NCBI RefSeq assembly: GCF_022458985.1
Contig: NC_061774.1
Location: 20,368,697 to 20,432,696 of the forward strand
Length of the DNA stretch: 64,000 nt
Source of the DNA: Mugil cephalus
Taxonomy: Eukaryota > Chordata > Actinopteri > Mugiliformes > Mugilidae
Direction: 5' to 3'
Of this stretch, positions 32,001-44,606 are shown one piece after another; position 1 is the first letter of the stretch, and the number at the start of each line of letters is the position of its first letter. The notes beneath the pieces are model-generated. The model worked only from the letters and a program-made list of their open reading frames with translations, had not been told where the DNA came from and made no database searches. Both the position numbers and the translations under genes were made by a program.

Positions 32001-32899
32001 CACAACGTCCTGCAGGTGTGTATAAGTGAACAGTTATACAATATTCATTTGGCTGGAGACTTACTTTCTTTTTGCCTGGTGCAGCTTTAACATTGTGTAG
32101 AATCACTAATGAGCTTCAGACAAAACCCAAAGGTCCTGTGTGAAAGAACAGCGGTCTTCACAGATTAGATTAGACACATGCGATTTTCTGATCTGAAATC
32201 TGGACTCTGCATCAGCAGGTAGAGGGTGAGTCATTAGGAGAAAAGTTCATGAAAAAAAAGTTAATCTATTAACTTTTGCATATAGTATCTGTAAGTATTT
32301 AAGATAGAGACCTCACTGACACCTATCGTAACTTTAAAGCTGCACTAATCATTTAATATACATTAACAATGGGCAAACAAACACTCATAGAGTTATTCAT
32401 CAACTCTAAGGGGTGTTTTAAATTGTTTTTGAAGGCCAGCGCATTTACTGGATTTCTCCACGTTCATCTATCGTCAGGAAGCGAATGAGCCACAAACAAA
32501 ACAAAAAAAAACAAAGGACAGGACAATGACTAGGACAACAATGTACACCACAATATACATCCCTCAACCTCGCACTGACCCCTTTATCTCATATTAAAAA
32601 ATATATAAATAAATAAATTTACACTATTCTGATGATATTTTTAATGAGATGTCTGTAAAGCGAAACAAAGCCAGAAATATGAGTCCAGGTGAATGTTAAT
32701 GTTGATTCTGGTTCTGCTGGATGTGTTTAGTCAGTATTGTTTCTGGCCAAAATGTATCTCATTCATCATCTACAGGTGTGTATTTGTGTCAGATTCTCGA
32801 CACCGTGTGAAGTGAAGACTATTTTATCTCCTGTGTTTGTTTGTTTTTTTTAGGCGTTACATTGAGAAGCACGGATTGGATCAGGAAGAGAGTCACTGA
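24431..32899 (+). CDS. aup1: Ancient ubiquitous protein 1 (AUP1), lipid droplet and ERAD factor
   Basis: AUP1 sits in the ER and lipid-droplet monolayer. It recruits the ubiquitin-conjugating enzyme UBE2G2 for ER-associated degradation. Coding exons are 24431-24471, 25835-25972, 26535-26685, 27174-27361, 28973-29045, 29411-29484, 29790-29856, 30094-30196, 30289-30426, 30593-30732, 31737-31825 and 32854-32899. They total 1248 nt, or 415 aa, with consistent phases. An N-terminal hydrophobic hairpin spans about 18-55. An acyltransferase-like domain has NHVTEFDHN (HX4D at 93-98) and LLFPEEDTTNGR (155-166). A CUE domain lies at about 299-341 (KMAQQVKDVLPHVPLNVI). The C-terminal UBE2G2-binding helix lies at about 385-410 (LSLQERKDALYNFARRRYI). 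Exon 6 has nested donors five bases apart, and only the second (29484) keeps frame. A likely poly(A) signal lies at 33187-33192. Confidence 0.94.
26018..26055. repeat. AAT microsatellite in an aup1 intron
   Basis: About twelve tandem AAT units are visible directly. Confidence 0.9.
30880..31060. mobile_element. DNA-transposon-like fragment with a foldback in an aup1 intron
   Basis: It opens with GATGAGCCAAATCATTATGACCAC, cut here to its core CCAAATCATTATGACCAC, a phrase shared with Tc1-type relics such as 18925. It then forms an inverted repeat: 30916-30942 pairs with 30951-30977 at 24 of 27 positions around an 8-nt loop. The surroundings are non-coding. Confidence 0.5.
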
Positions 32900-33849
32900 A
32901 CACACTTTAGGTCAAGCCATTATTGAAAACTCGTCAGAAAGAAGCATATTCAACTTGCATAGCTGTCTAATTTGAATGGTGATTTTATATTCAAACCTGT
33001 TCTGTCAACAATTGTTATTAGTAATAATGGCAACAAGTATTCAGAACATGTATAAGTTCATTGAATGGTGATTATGCATGTGTTTAATTCTTCATTCTGG
33101 CTGATAATTTTGATAACAGTTTGTATTACAATCCACTGACTGTGAATCATCTATTTATTTTTATAATGTCCAGAGTCCTCGATGAAAATAAAATTCAGCT
33201 TGACCTTGCTTTCAAGATATTATTCCACACGAGTGTGGATTTTGTGGTGCTCATGATATTGAAAGAGGATTGTAATTCTCTCTGTTGTTGTTGTTTGTAA
33301 TGTGTTATGTATTACCTAAGATAGAGCAACATCCAAATCCTTCCGTAGGAGGGAGCCAGGGAGTAGGTCTACACTCAGGTCACGGATCCTCAGCAGATTT
33401 AAACCAGTTCTTATGAAAATCAGCCCACTGCCTGTTCCTCTCCTCTCCTGCTGTAGAAGAGAAAAACACACAACTAATAGGGAATTACAACATTTTAAGC
33501 CCAGAGGCTGCCAATCATGTGTTGTGATAATGTGTTAAACGTTTCAGTTCATTTAAATCAACTTGCAACACTTGTAACTCATGAAGAAACAAGAAAATTT
33601 CTTGCAGTGTTAATGGATGTTGGTGGAAGTATTACCAGTCGGATTTGACAGCTGATTAAACTTAATTAATTATAGATTACAATGAATCATGTATTGTGTA
33701 TAAAAGCATGGCCAAAAACAAGCTGCCACCTGGATATAACTAAACAAATATGTACGAGCCTCCTATTGGATATTTACTACATGAGCGATTATCTATCAGC
33801 TGGCAACAAGTTATTTAACCACAAGTGATGCAATGAGTAGCTGCTCATT

Positions 33850-34340
33850 TCTTAAACAGCCATTAAAAACTGGAAGGATTGTGGGGATCCATTGTCTTTG
33901 AGGAAGACGTGGTCATAAAAAAAATCCTGATTGATCATGATCAACATTATGTCCAAAGAGTGAGGTCAGCTGACTACCTGAATATTCTGAATGACCTGGT
34001 TATTCCATCAGTGGATTTTTTTTCTTATCTGATGGCGTGGGCATGTTCCAAGATGACTGGATTCGTCTGGCTCAGTTTGTGAAAGATGATTCAAGGAGCA
34101 TCAGACATCATTTTCACTCATGAATTGGCCACTAGACCAGTCCAGACTTTAACCCCATTGAGAATCTTTGGGATGTTCTTGAGGAGGCTTTGATCAGTGG
34201 TCAGACTCTCCCATCATTAACATAAGATCTTGGGTTAAAAATGAATGCAACTTGGGCTGGAAATAAAATTTGTGACATTGCAGAAGCTTCTCACCATGCT
34301 GTAATCAAAGTTAAAGGCGTTTTTTTTTGCTGTGTTTTAA
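33850..34340 (+). mobile_element. Decayed Tc1/mariner-type transposase
   Basis: Conceptual translation is broken by stops and frameshifts. It retains the third-acidic-residue block SPDFNPIENLWDVLEE at 34138-34185, diagnostic of Tc1-like DDE transposases. An upstream GMFQDDW-like piece matches the second-Asp region. It is non-functional. Confidence 0.7.
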
Positions 34341-34647
34341 CGCCATAAACGTCCCATCTCGTCAGCTAATATTTAAGAGGAACCATGAGCAGTTCTGGGA
34401 CAACTCCTGGCTGTTTGGACAGACGGGAATCAGACAGATTGGTTGATGCATCCATTGAGACTGAGCAGCTGATAATGTTCAGTGTAGAGATGTGTCATGT
34501 GCAAAAGAGCCGAATCTAAGAGCCGATACTTGGTGGTGAATCAGAAGAGCTGATACCCAACAAGTGGGAGTCGACTCCCCACCACAGGGAGGCAGAACGT
34601 TGTTTTTTTACGTTGCCAATTACATGTGAGGACTTATAATCGTACCA

Positions 34648-34908
34648 TTGTGTGAAAGCAGAGAGGTCGACCGAGTAAGACAGCAGACCACGGTGAAGGA
34701 AAGAGTACAGGTGAACGTATTTATGAGTGACACATGTCAACGCAACAGCATCTGGCTGAAATTTAAAGACACTGAGGGTGGCAGAGCAAAGTGTCCTCAC
34801 TGCAAAATAAAAATAATATTCAGAGCAGGTTTCACCACAAACCTGCACAAGGACATTCATAATGTTTGTTTACTGAGTTTGTTTCTGCTTTTGCTTGTGC
34901 GGATTTGA
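34648..34908 (+). pseudogene. BED zinc-finger fragment of an hAT transposase
   Basis: An 86-codon open frame contains SIWLKF, then KCPHC, then NLHKDIH. This is the aromatic, CX2C and HX3H pattern of a BED finger (W36, C49, C52, H67, H71). BED fingers form the DNA-binding N-terminus of hAT transposases and of domesticated ZBED proteins. The frame ends soon after the finger and no downstream catalytic domain follows, so it is taken as a relic. Confidence 0.6.
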
Positions 34909-36534
34909 TTGCAGTGTTGTGTTCATTTGTGTGCACAATTAAAGTTTTATTGAAATATTAAACAAAAGTAAGGATGTGTTTGTAACAGGCTAACTGCACA
35001 AAATGAGAAAATTTTATTAGGCTTCTCATAAAAACCTTGAATGCAAAATGGGCTTATCAACACACAAATCATCTCCCATCTTCACACAAGACTACTTACA
35101 CCTGGGGACCTCTGGTAATTTGAAATAATTGTCGGAGGTTGTTATTTGTATTATAATAATTGCACCACAAATTACCTTTCATAATTCTTGTAACACAGAG
35201 GTCGTCTGATAAAACTAATCCAGTGCGAATTAACATCTCTGTGATTTAAGGGTGAGTTTTTACTTTTTGCAGCTTTTTTTTTAGCCTCTTGTCACTTAAT
35301 CAGAATTACTTCATTGATCCCAAGGGGAAATTATGAAAGATGATGAGAGTTATGAAGGATGTACTGTAATTCAAAGTTTGGACAGATGTCAGAGACCAAA
35401 GTTGAGATGTGACTGAACTATTTATCCATTTAAACAGATGAAATCATTAAATCAAGCATGAATCTGTTCGTTTTGTACTGGTGGAGCTGATGTAAATACT
35501 AACAGAGATAAATGGTGTCAAAAATATATTTTTATCATCCATTATAATTTACAGAATAATTAAAGCTGTCTCTGACACCACTGGAATGAGGTGGAAAGTA
35601 GCAGAGCCGTCTATGAATCGTACGTTTGAGTAAAAAATAAAGTTTGCTTATCACATGCGAATGCGCCACATGAAACACAAACATAATATCTGAATTACAG
35701 GACGTCCAAAGTAAAACTAATCCCCTGCGAATAGGGCTTTTGCTGTGTTGGGCTAAAATATTAGGCTATAAATATAATTTAATAATACTAAATAGACCCT
35801 TTGACAGTTTGTAAACAGCGTGATGTTTTTTGGGGGCGGGACTTAGCTGGAGGCAAAAGATCTCAAACACCGTACCCTGTAAACAGTGGTTAGCATATTT
35901 TAATGGCAAGAATGGACAAGGAAAATCCGACTGAGTGTTATTTTAAAAAGTTGGCTCTGACTGGTGGGACTATATTCATGGACTCCTACACTCTCAGTCA
36001 CTGGATGGACGATTTGACCAAAGGAAGGACACAGAGGGGACGGAGTCTGGTCAGTCTTTACCAAGTGAAGCCTCTCCAACAAAGATATTACAAGAAGTAA
36101 GTGGACCTGTGGAGGGTAATGAAGAAAATGCAACTTCTGATTGAACACCCCTGAAACACACAACTAACGTTGCGTTAGCTCGCAGTTAGCATTAGCATGT
36201 ATCAAGAATCCTCAGATAATGATTAACTTAACACTATTTCAAGCACAATTTAGTCTAACCTGTAACGTTATCCAGGATGAAAATGATTGTGTATCAGATA
36301 TTAATCCTGCTCGATATCATGTGTACTGCAAACAGAGTTGTTGATGATTGTCTCACTCAAATGTTTTCTTTAAATCGCGTTCAAGTCACCTACAACTGGC
36401 AATGGCTGGTATGTGATAAAACTTCAAGTTAGTGTTTTTTTTTTTGGTTTTGTCCTCCAAAAATACGGCAAGACAACATTTTCCCGGTTGACAGTGACAG
36501 TGTTCGCCTCAAGTTTCCCTCTGTTTTGCCTCCA

Positions 36535-36542
36535 TGACGTCA
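36535..36542. promoter_or_regulatory. CRE/ATF site upstream of fnta
   Basis: A perfect TGACGTCA palindrome is followed three bases later by TGACGTAG, about 230 bp above the fnta start codon. It suits a CREB/ATF-responsive housekeeping promoter. It falls inside the right part of the hAT-like element as drawn. Function is inferred. Confidence 0.45.
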
Positions 36543-36773
36543 CTGTGACGTAGCCATGGATGGGTCTATAAACAGCCATTGGGGAGTCGACTCTTTTTGG
36601 GAGCCGTGGCAAAAGAGTCGACTCCCAGGAAAAGAGACGAACCTCCCATGACTAGTTGGAAGAAGCGCGATATTTCCGATTCGACGCGAAGGCATCGTTG
36701 TGACGTTTCCGTCTCTCCTCGCAGGCTGCACCCGTGGCTAAAGCTAAGATAAACTAAGCTAAGCTAGTTAGCG

Positions 36774-39700
36774 ATGTCAGGTGTCGAGGAAACTTCAAAT
36801 GACTGCGCAGAACAGCAGGAAGACCAGGAGTTTAACGTAGAGGTTGATGACCACCTCGAGGAGGATTATGGCGACGACCCGACTCGATACAAGTTTTACA
36901 GGTAGTGTTTGGTTGTGGTTTGCTCAAACTCTTGGGTGGCTAACCTAGCTCTACCTGCTAGTACTTTTTGAGATCAGTTTATCAAACGCGGTAGTGTTTG
37001 ATTACTTGTAGTTCTTGTAGTTCAGGGTCTGTTTTGTTATTGTGCGTAATAATAAACTTACTACGTGTGTCTGTGGTTATAAAAGGGCAACTTTATTAGT
37101 TGCTAATTGGACGGCTCAGTTTTGCATGGTTAGTGCAACCATAGATAAATATTGACAATAAAAATGATTAATAACATTAAAAAATATACAAGGATGTTGT
37201 GTCAGTTCATCTTCACAATGGTTTCATTTATTTCAAGACGAATGCACGTGTTTTTTTTTAAAGAAACTAGTTAGCATTGTGACTAGCTGCATTAGCTATC
37301 TAGCTAGAATTATAATGAATCCACCTCTGTGTCTTAATGTTTTAGGGACAGAAAGGAGTGGTCTGACCTGGAGCCTGTCCCTCAGGACGATGGACCAAAT
37401 CCTGTGGTGAAGATCGCTTACTCTGAAAAGTGTAAGATGGTTGAGACTGTTCTTAACAGATGTAGATTATAGGGAAATACCATCCTCAAGTCCACCATTC
37501 ATGAACATTTGCATTTTATTTCATCACTAGCATATGAAAATATAAAATGTAAAATATTTCACCGCTCTTCTTCATGTCTTTTGTCCAACAGTCTCAGATG
37601 TTTATGACTATTTCCGTGCACTCCTGAAGAATGATGAGAGAAGTGAACGGGCTTTCGCTTTGACAGCCGAGGCCATTGAGCTAAATGCTGCAAATTACAC
37701 AGTCTGGTGAGCATGTTTTTGTTGTTGTTGTTGTTGTTTTTTTTACAGCAGGACTTCCACAGAGTCTTACAAAGTCTAAAATTTGGTAATCCCAATTTAA
37801 GGCTTAAAAAAAGTCTTATATACGAGCACATTTTGCATTGTTGGTATTAAATGGCGTTTATTAAATCCATTTATTCACTTCATCTGTTGTATGAAACCCT
37901 CTGGCCCTGGATGTTTCTGTTCCTAAAGCCAACTTTTCTTTTCACTTTTAAAAGGATTTCCAGAAACGTTTAAGAAAGGCAACTGGACTTGTAGTGTTTC
38001 CCGAAGACGTTTAGCATCTTCAGCTTAAATAGGAACATCTGTGTGTGGTGTCCATCAGAAACTAGCAGGGCTGGTGTCTGTTGACGACACAAAACGTACC
38101 TGTCACTGGCGGAACCTGTTTTGTTTTTTATCAGAATACTTTATTAGTCGTTTTGTTGCTGCTGCTCCCATGACGTGACAGTTGCAAGGTGACAGAGTCA
38201 GATAATATAAATACACTTTATTAAAAAGGTATTTGGTCCCTGGTGTATGACTGCGAGTGTGTTATGTTTGGTGGTGGTCGGAGACACATTGGCAGTCACG
38301 TTTCCATCATTCTGCCCCAGGGCAGCTGTGACTACTGAGGTAGTTTACCACCACCAGGGTACGACTGTGTGAGTGAATAAATAATACATTTGATTGTAAG
38401 CTCCTTGAGCATCTAAAATGGAAAAGCGCTATATAAAACCAATGCATCATTATTATAAAAATAAAAATAAGATGTAAACCAAATACTGCACAAGTATTCA
38501 CAATATGCAGAGGTAAATGGTTATAAATAAATGAACAGTTGTTTATTTTATTTGTGTACACAGAAATAAATAATTCAGATAAGCACATAGATGTAGGCAC
38601 TCTCCGGTGTGAGAATTACACTATTTAAGGAACATTGTCCAACAGACAAAAGGTCTCTCCCTTAATGAACAAAGAACTCACTTTGTAATTGGACTTAAAC
38701 TTCATATTTTTGCAGGCAGATTTATTTATTTAACATTTACATGCTTTCTATGTGAAAATGAAGACATACAAATGGAAAAAAATGAGAATCCTCTGCGAAA
38801 ATGTACTCTAACATTGAATTTGGGGATGTTTAGGCACTACAGGCGAGTGCTCCTGCAAGCCCTCTCAAAGGACCTGAGGGAGGAGATGAGGTACATTACG
38901 AACATCATCGAGGAGCAGCCCAAAAACTATCAAGTCTGGTGAGTGCTGGCAAATTCCCTTTCTCCATTTCTTCACAGAGGTAGAAGAAATAAAAAGAGAG
39001 GGAGTGTGCAGCACGTCAGTTTCAAAGCCCCACTGTTTTTTCAAATGTCTTTCAGGCATCACAGACGTATGGTGGTAGAGTGGTTGAATGACCCCTCGGA
39101 GGAACTGGAGTTCATCGCGGACATTCTCAGCCAGGACGCAAAGAACTACCACGCCTGGCAGCACAGACAGTGGGTCATCCAGGTAGGTGTTGCTCTCAGC
39201 GCAGAGCGGCTTCAAAACTGAGGGATGAGAAACCGGTTCTCTGCCCACAGCGAGACGCGCTGCCAGATTGAATGATTCATTTGTTAATCTGGTTGTTTGT
39301 TGGCGTGTTGCTGCGGTCAGTATTTCTTTCAGGGAGTGCAGGGCCACTACAGAAAGCACAGTGTGATTACATAAACATGTCTGTGGCCAACGTTTTGTCT
39401 TATTCAATCTCAAGGAGTACAAACTGTGGGAAGGCGAGCTGGACTTTGTGGAGAATCTTTTGGAAGAAGATGTGAGGAATAACTCCGCGTGGAACCAGAG
39501 GCATTTTGTCATTTCTCACACTACAGGCTTCTCAGATCCAGCCGTGGTGGAGAGAGAGATTCAGTGAGTGCTTTTCCTTAAACATCTGGACGATTTGGAC
39601 ACGAATTCAGTTTGCTCTTTTTAAGCTTGATGTTACTTAGAGAATTTTAATGCAAATATATCTTCTGTTGTGTTGAGGGAGTGATACAGTTCACTTAAGG

Positions 39701-41814
39701 GGATGCGGTCGCATACATTTGACTGGTTTTCTTGTCTTTTCTACTTAAGGTATTGCGTGAACCAGATCAGGAAGGCTCCTCACAATGAGAGTGTGTGGAA
39801 TTATTTAAAAGGGTAAGATATAAATCACAGATCAGACACATTTTTTTGGATCGCCTTATTTGCACCATGGTGAGAGCAGATTGAAAGCAGCTAATGATGT
39901 AGTTACGCACACATAAAAAGCAGACCCCTCACTCCAGGATCCACAACACACAAACACTGTGTTGCACATAGCTTCACTTACATGAGTAGCTTTTGTAAAG
40001 AAAATCCAGTCCCATGTGAAACCAAAAGTCATATTCAGACTCAAAGTTTCAGCTACTGTTTGGTTAAGTGGATGCAACAAAACTAGTTTTCGAGAGATGT
40101 AGTGAAGATTGAATGCAAATCGTCTTCCGCTGTGTTAATTGCGCAGTACAAAGCCTTTCTGCAAATTGCAAACAGCACGTCGTAATGCATGTCTGTACCA
40201 CGGTATTCACCGGGGTGTAAATAGTCACACTGACTGCTCCACCCTGGGTGAAAATAACGTAGCTGGCTGCTACCTCTGGCGTAGACAGAATCCGTTCTTA
40301 TCACAATATGAGTCTGGTAGCACACCATTTGCATTTCATTACGGGGCATGTTTCAACTGGTGCATAAGAAAAATGAAAAATGCTCCGCATGCAGTTGGAT
40401 ATTCCTACAACCCGGACAGATCCCTGAAGTGCCGGTGACTGCGTATCCTCAGTGGTTTCACTGTCGGTGTCTTTTACAACAGATGAATCTAAACGTCTCA
40501 TCTTTGTTTGTGAAGAAAATCAAGTCCAGCAGCGTTCAGATGATGTGCATGACTAAGTCACTGTTGTTATTCTGTCCGTCACTGCATAATCCTCCCCCCG
40601 GTATAGTATAATACAATATAATCTAATATAATGTAATATCTCATCCTCTACTGCTGCTTATCCTCACTAGGGTCGTGGGGGATTCCTGGAGCCTATCTCA
40701 GCTGTCATCGGGCGAGAGGCGGGGTACACCCTAGGCAGACTGCCAGTCTATTGCAGGGCTGTAGGGTCATAATATAATATAATATAATATAATATAATAT
40801 AATATAATGAGGGATTCCACTGAAATTCCCCCACTAATAGTTTGTGAGCGCCATAATTTCTGGTTTGTTACCAGGCTACCTGGATGCTACATGCTAAAGG
40901 CATCTGCCATTTTTTTGTTTATCTTTTACATTTATGCGTATATCTAAAGTAAACAAGTTTGGGAGTTTTAGTAAAGGCCTAACCAGCTACAGGGGTTACA
41001 AATTAGTTTTGACTAGATACCTGTATGCATGACGTCTGTTTTTATATTAATATGAAATAATGTTTGATGCATTTGAATTAATTAATAAAAAGAATAAATC
41101 CCAAGGAAATCTGTAATTGTCAAAATTGGTGAAACAGTCCCTGATATATTAATTAATCTGTCCAGTCGGGTCAGAGAAAAAGAGGAATATTTCAGTGTGC
41201 CCTCCCCATCCAGACATTCATTATATATAGCATGCTACAGGGGTGAAATGGCCAATAGTGATGGAGTTATTAAACATGGAAAAGCTCGCTGACGGCATCT
41301 CCTGTTTTCTCCTTCTTTTTCCCGCCTCAAGGATGCTGCAAGACCGAGGTCTATCATCTCAGCCAGGTCTGCTGGAAAAGGTCCTGGAGCTGAAAGAGAC
41401 ACATTGCTCGTCTTATCTTCTAGCCTTTCTGTTTGACTGCTACGAAGACGCCTTAGAGAACAATGCGCAAAAGGAAACGGTGAATGAAGAGGAACAAAAG
41501 GAAACCCTAAGAAAGGCTCTTGAAGTAAGTGTTTTGTGAAAAGTGTTGGCAAATTCTAAATAAAAGAACATTTTAGTCTTGATTTTATTAAATAAATCTG
41601 AGGGTGATAATTTTTCCAGCGATGTTTGACCCTCTTTTATTCTCCCACTTTGAAGATTTGTGACCATCTGGCACGAGAGAAGGACACCGTTCGTAAGGAG
41701 TACTGGCAGTTTTTGGGACGTTCTTTAAAGAGCAAACACGGAAGCAGTGACGAACCTGTGGCAGACAATCCAGAGCAGTCGGTCCCCGCGTCCGCCCCGC
41801 AGGAGGTCAGCTAG
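36774..41814 (+). CDS. fnta: Protein farnesyltransferase / geranylgeranyltransferase type I alpha subunit
   Basis: Shared alpha subunit of the two cytosolic CaaX prenyltransferases; it pairs with FNTB or PGGT1B. Coding exons are 36774-36901, 37346-37431, 37592-37706, 38834-38938, 39056-39182, 39415-39563, 39750-39812, 41332-41524 and 41656-41814. They total 1125 nt, or 374 aa, with all junction phases consistent. An acidic N-terminal leader is shorter and less Pro-rich than in mammals. [20 protein letters not shown] is a family hallmark. PPTA repeats with the N-x-x-x-W-x-x-R pattern are visible at NYTVWHYRR (106-114), NYQVWHHRR (141-149), [10 protein letters not shown] (175-184), [10 protein letters not shown] (209-218) and [10 protein letters not shown] (249-258). 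The Lys of PKNYQVW (140) matches the conserved catalytic-site lysine. The C-terminus reads [14 protein letters not shown] and then a divergent tail. A likely poly(A) signal lies at 43157-43162. Confidence 0.95.
38285..38465 (+). repeat. Teleost interspersed repeat in fnta intron 3
   Basis: The pattern CTGCCCCAGGGCAGCTGTGA, TTACCACCACCAGGGT and AAAAGCGCTATATAAAACCA is a familiar fish retroposon 3' region. No coding potential. Confidence 0.65.
40612..40810 (-). repeat. Dispersed repeat tail flanked by AATAT pentamer runs, fnta intron 7
   Basis: CTGCTTATCCTCACTAGGGT, GGAGCCTATCTCAGCTGTCA and GGCGGGGTACACCCTA, with CTGCCAGTCTATTGCAGGGC, read as the reverse complement of the family at 14985. The (TAATA)n tract at about 40770-40808 and a shorter one at about 40615 flank it. 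Confidence 0.7.
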
Positions 41815-42464
41815 ACCGTTTCCTCTCCCCGTCCTGCTTCATCGTGTCATCACGGAGGTTGATATTACTGTAAATTGCGGAAGAAGTTTAAAAAAATCTC
41901 AACACACCAAGAAGAATGCACTGCGTTTGAAAGCCCCCCCCCCTCTAACTAATGTGTCATTATGTTTGCTAAGATGGAGAAGTGGATTTCATGTTAATTA
42001 TTTCTCACCTTAATTAAAACTTAAATAACCCCCAGATAAGTTTTTGTCTTCGATCTGGAAATCATTGAGCCGTTTTAACCTCACCTTTAGTTTTATGAGA
42101 CTGTCTGCAGTTCTTGTGCTTTGAATCTGACTGTGTAATTATTATTGTTTTACTCCTCTGAACTTTCCTCACCTGTGTCAGCGTGTTTGCAAGCACCGTC
42201 AATAACCAATTTATAGTTCTGAGTATTTGGAGGCCGTTAATGATCAGAGTAAAACAATATGAACTGGACCGCTTTGAAATATTTAGTTTCTATCACACGT
42301 TAAATAATGTAGCCTGAGTTGATTGACTCGATGCATTTTGGCGACGTAAAGTGTCTCTAAAGCTCAGGACACACAAAACTGATGCCAGAGAAGCATCTCG
42401 TCAAATCATCTGCGTTGAGACGACGTATGTTCTGCACCTGCATGACAGGAAATATGTCTACGCA

Positions 42465-42478
42465 CCAGCAGGTGGCAG
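42465..42478 (+). promoter_or_regulatory. CTCF-like motif
   Basis: CCAGCAGGTGGCAG fits the CTCF core consensus CCASYAGRKGGCRS at every position. It lies about 650 bp past the fnta stop. Occupancy is not shown. Confidence 0.5.
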
Positions 42479-44294
42479 TAGTCTGTAGTTGTTACCCAGA
42501 ACTGGAAACTGTAAGAGTCACTGTTGAAGAGAGCAACGCGTTGCACACTTCTCCTGAATCATGCTGATTTTTTATTTTTTTTTCCCCCCGTGTGTGTGAG
42601 ACATCCATGAGTTATTGTTTGTTCACTTTCACAAGTTCCATTTATTTATTTTTTTTTCTGTTGTTGCTAAGATCAGTCACCGACACCCTCCAATGCAGAC
42701 TCTGCTAAAAAGCTGGTAACAGGTCAGACTAGTGCCAGTGGTGCAGGACACCACCACAACTAGCCTGACTACGTGCTCAGTGTATCACAGGCCCACGGGA
42801 TGTCATATTTTTTGAATTTTACTCCCCAGAGATCCAAACAGTGTGACCTGTCATCAGCTGCACCTGCTCTCAATGGCAAAAAGATAAATGTGATGGAACG
42901 GTTTATGTAACTTCATCAATTTGTCATCATTTTGTTAATTCATTTGTAAAAAAAAAAACCTTTAACTCCCAATAAGACTTGAATTGGATTCTTGTTTGCA
43001 TGCAGACATGCTTTTAACATACATCTATGAAAATGTTTTGATCGTTTGGTTGCATTTGTCGGACTTACTTGTGTTTTTTTTAGAAGCATCGCTAAAATAA
43101 TTTTGTAGTAACATGACGTTTGTTTGTAAAACTTTTTTTTTTTTTTTGTCAGTTAAAATAAAGCAGGTGAGAAACTAAACGCAGCGTTAAGGCTGCTGCT
43201 GCTGCATTCAATGACTCGTACAACATCACAGCTTCCCGCTCCTCTCCAGATCTATATCGCTGGCTTCCAGTGAGTCACTTTCTTTTTTCTTTTTTTTTTT
43301 TTTTGTTTGTTTTGTTTGATCCTCCGAGTTGCGCTGCCAGGAGAAAACTGAACCAGGCAGCCCCTGTGCACGCAGCACATGTATTGACACTCACAACTTC
43401 ATGTCCTGGCCTCCCTCGGAGTTAGGAAATGGATTTACTCCACTAGACGCAGCTGTTTCAACTTCTGCTGACACTACAACACAATTCAACCCATTATAGT
43501 TTCTAACCAAGCAGCCAGTGTTCCAGCAGGGTAATTGCCACTTCTGAACACCACTGATATTAGAGTAGGAATGATGGCTTTTCTCCGCAATGAGAAAAGC
43601 AGTGATCATAAAGTTCATGTCATCAGCCGTTATGACACAGCTGAGCTATGGTGGCTGTGTGACACTGACCAAAAAATGCAAATGTGGGTCAATCTGCATG
43701 AATGTGAAGTTGCTGCTTTAGTAAATGACAGCTGACTTCATTACACCAGACCGAGAGACACGATCCAGGCTGCTAAGCTACACTGAATATCAGCCTCACT
43801 GCTTCAACCTATTAAAATAAACACATCAGGTATCTTCTGCACCTCTTTGTTTGGATGGCCGTGCTCTCTAGTGGTTAAATCTACCCTTCCAAAGAAAAAA
43901 AAAACAAAAAAAAAAAACAACAAAGAGCACCAGACAGTATTTAATTAAAATCCTAATTAAACCCAGCACAAGTCCAAACAAAGCACCCGGGTCCCCTTGA
44001 AGTCTGTGTGCAAAGGGAGTTATTAAATACAGGTGACTGCAGACAAATAGCTTGTGTTTTGGTCTCCATATGTGATGTCCTCCACAGCAGTTATCGCCAC
44101 GCACTCTTGCCGTGCTGCTGCCTTACCTCTTAAAATGCGCGAACAGACACAGTGGATTAACAGGAGACCAGTGTATCGGTGCAGAGGTCTGGACGAGATC
44201 CAGATTGGTTCTGAGACATCTGTTTCTTATAAATGGTGGAATAGGCAGCTAATCCTGTGTGGGATTCTGCTGCCTCTCTGTTCATCAAGGAGTC

Positions 44295-44334
44295 AGCTGT
44301 GTGTGTTTGTATGTGTGTGTGTGTGTGTGTGCAC
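44295..44334. repeat. TG dinucleotide microsatellite
   Basis: A GTGTGT run with a few interruptions, seen directly. Confidence 0.85.
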
Positions 44335-44606
44335 GTTTTTCACAAAGCATTGCTGCCAAAGCCATCCAGCTAACAACATGTAAGATTGCTGAGGGAGTGA
44401 ATATGTGCATGAGTGTGGTACTGTTATAACGTGTGCAGAGAATGAAGTCACACATGAAAATAAAATGAAAAAGTAACAGTGGAAAAATAACACAGCTCCA
44501 CGTGACGTTTTTATCACCTCCGTCACTGTTATAACACGAAGACATGAGACAAGTGCAGTTTAAACACTTAAAAAAGATCACAGACAAATAGATAGACAGA
44601 TATCTT

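Larger units (their letters stand above)
34497..36650 (+). mobile_element. hAT-like element, BED-finger type, degraded
   Basis: The left end has repeated AGAGCCGA motifs and the palindrome GGGAGTCGACTCCC at 34567-34580. The right end, about 36577-36630, has two more GAGTCGACTC blocks in inverted orientation around GGGAGCCGTGG. Between them, 34648-34908 encodes a BED zinc finger. No hAT catalytic domain or C-terminal dimerisation block is seen, so the element is internally deleted or a composite. Exact termini and target-site duplication were not resolved. Confidence 0.45.
32900..36773. other. aup1-fnta spacer, mostly transposon relics
   Basis: The aup1 3' UTR runs to about 33210. A Tc1-like transposase relic follows (33850-34340), then an hAT-like element (about 34497-36650) that reaches the fnta promoter. 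Only the BED finger within the hAT-like stretch looks protein-derived. Confidence 0.5.

Noticed and set aside
35903-36100. A 65-codon frame inside the hAT-like element
   Set aside because: No BED, hAT catalytic or dimerisation motif; too short to support as a gene or captured exon.
38865-39512. A 215-codon minus-strand frame
   Set aside because: It is antisense to fnta exons 4-6, whose plus-strand translation is clearly Fnta.
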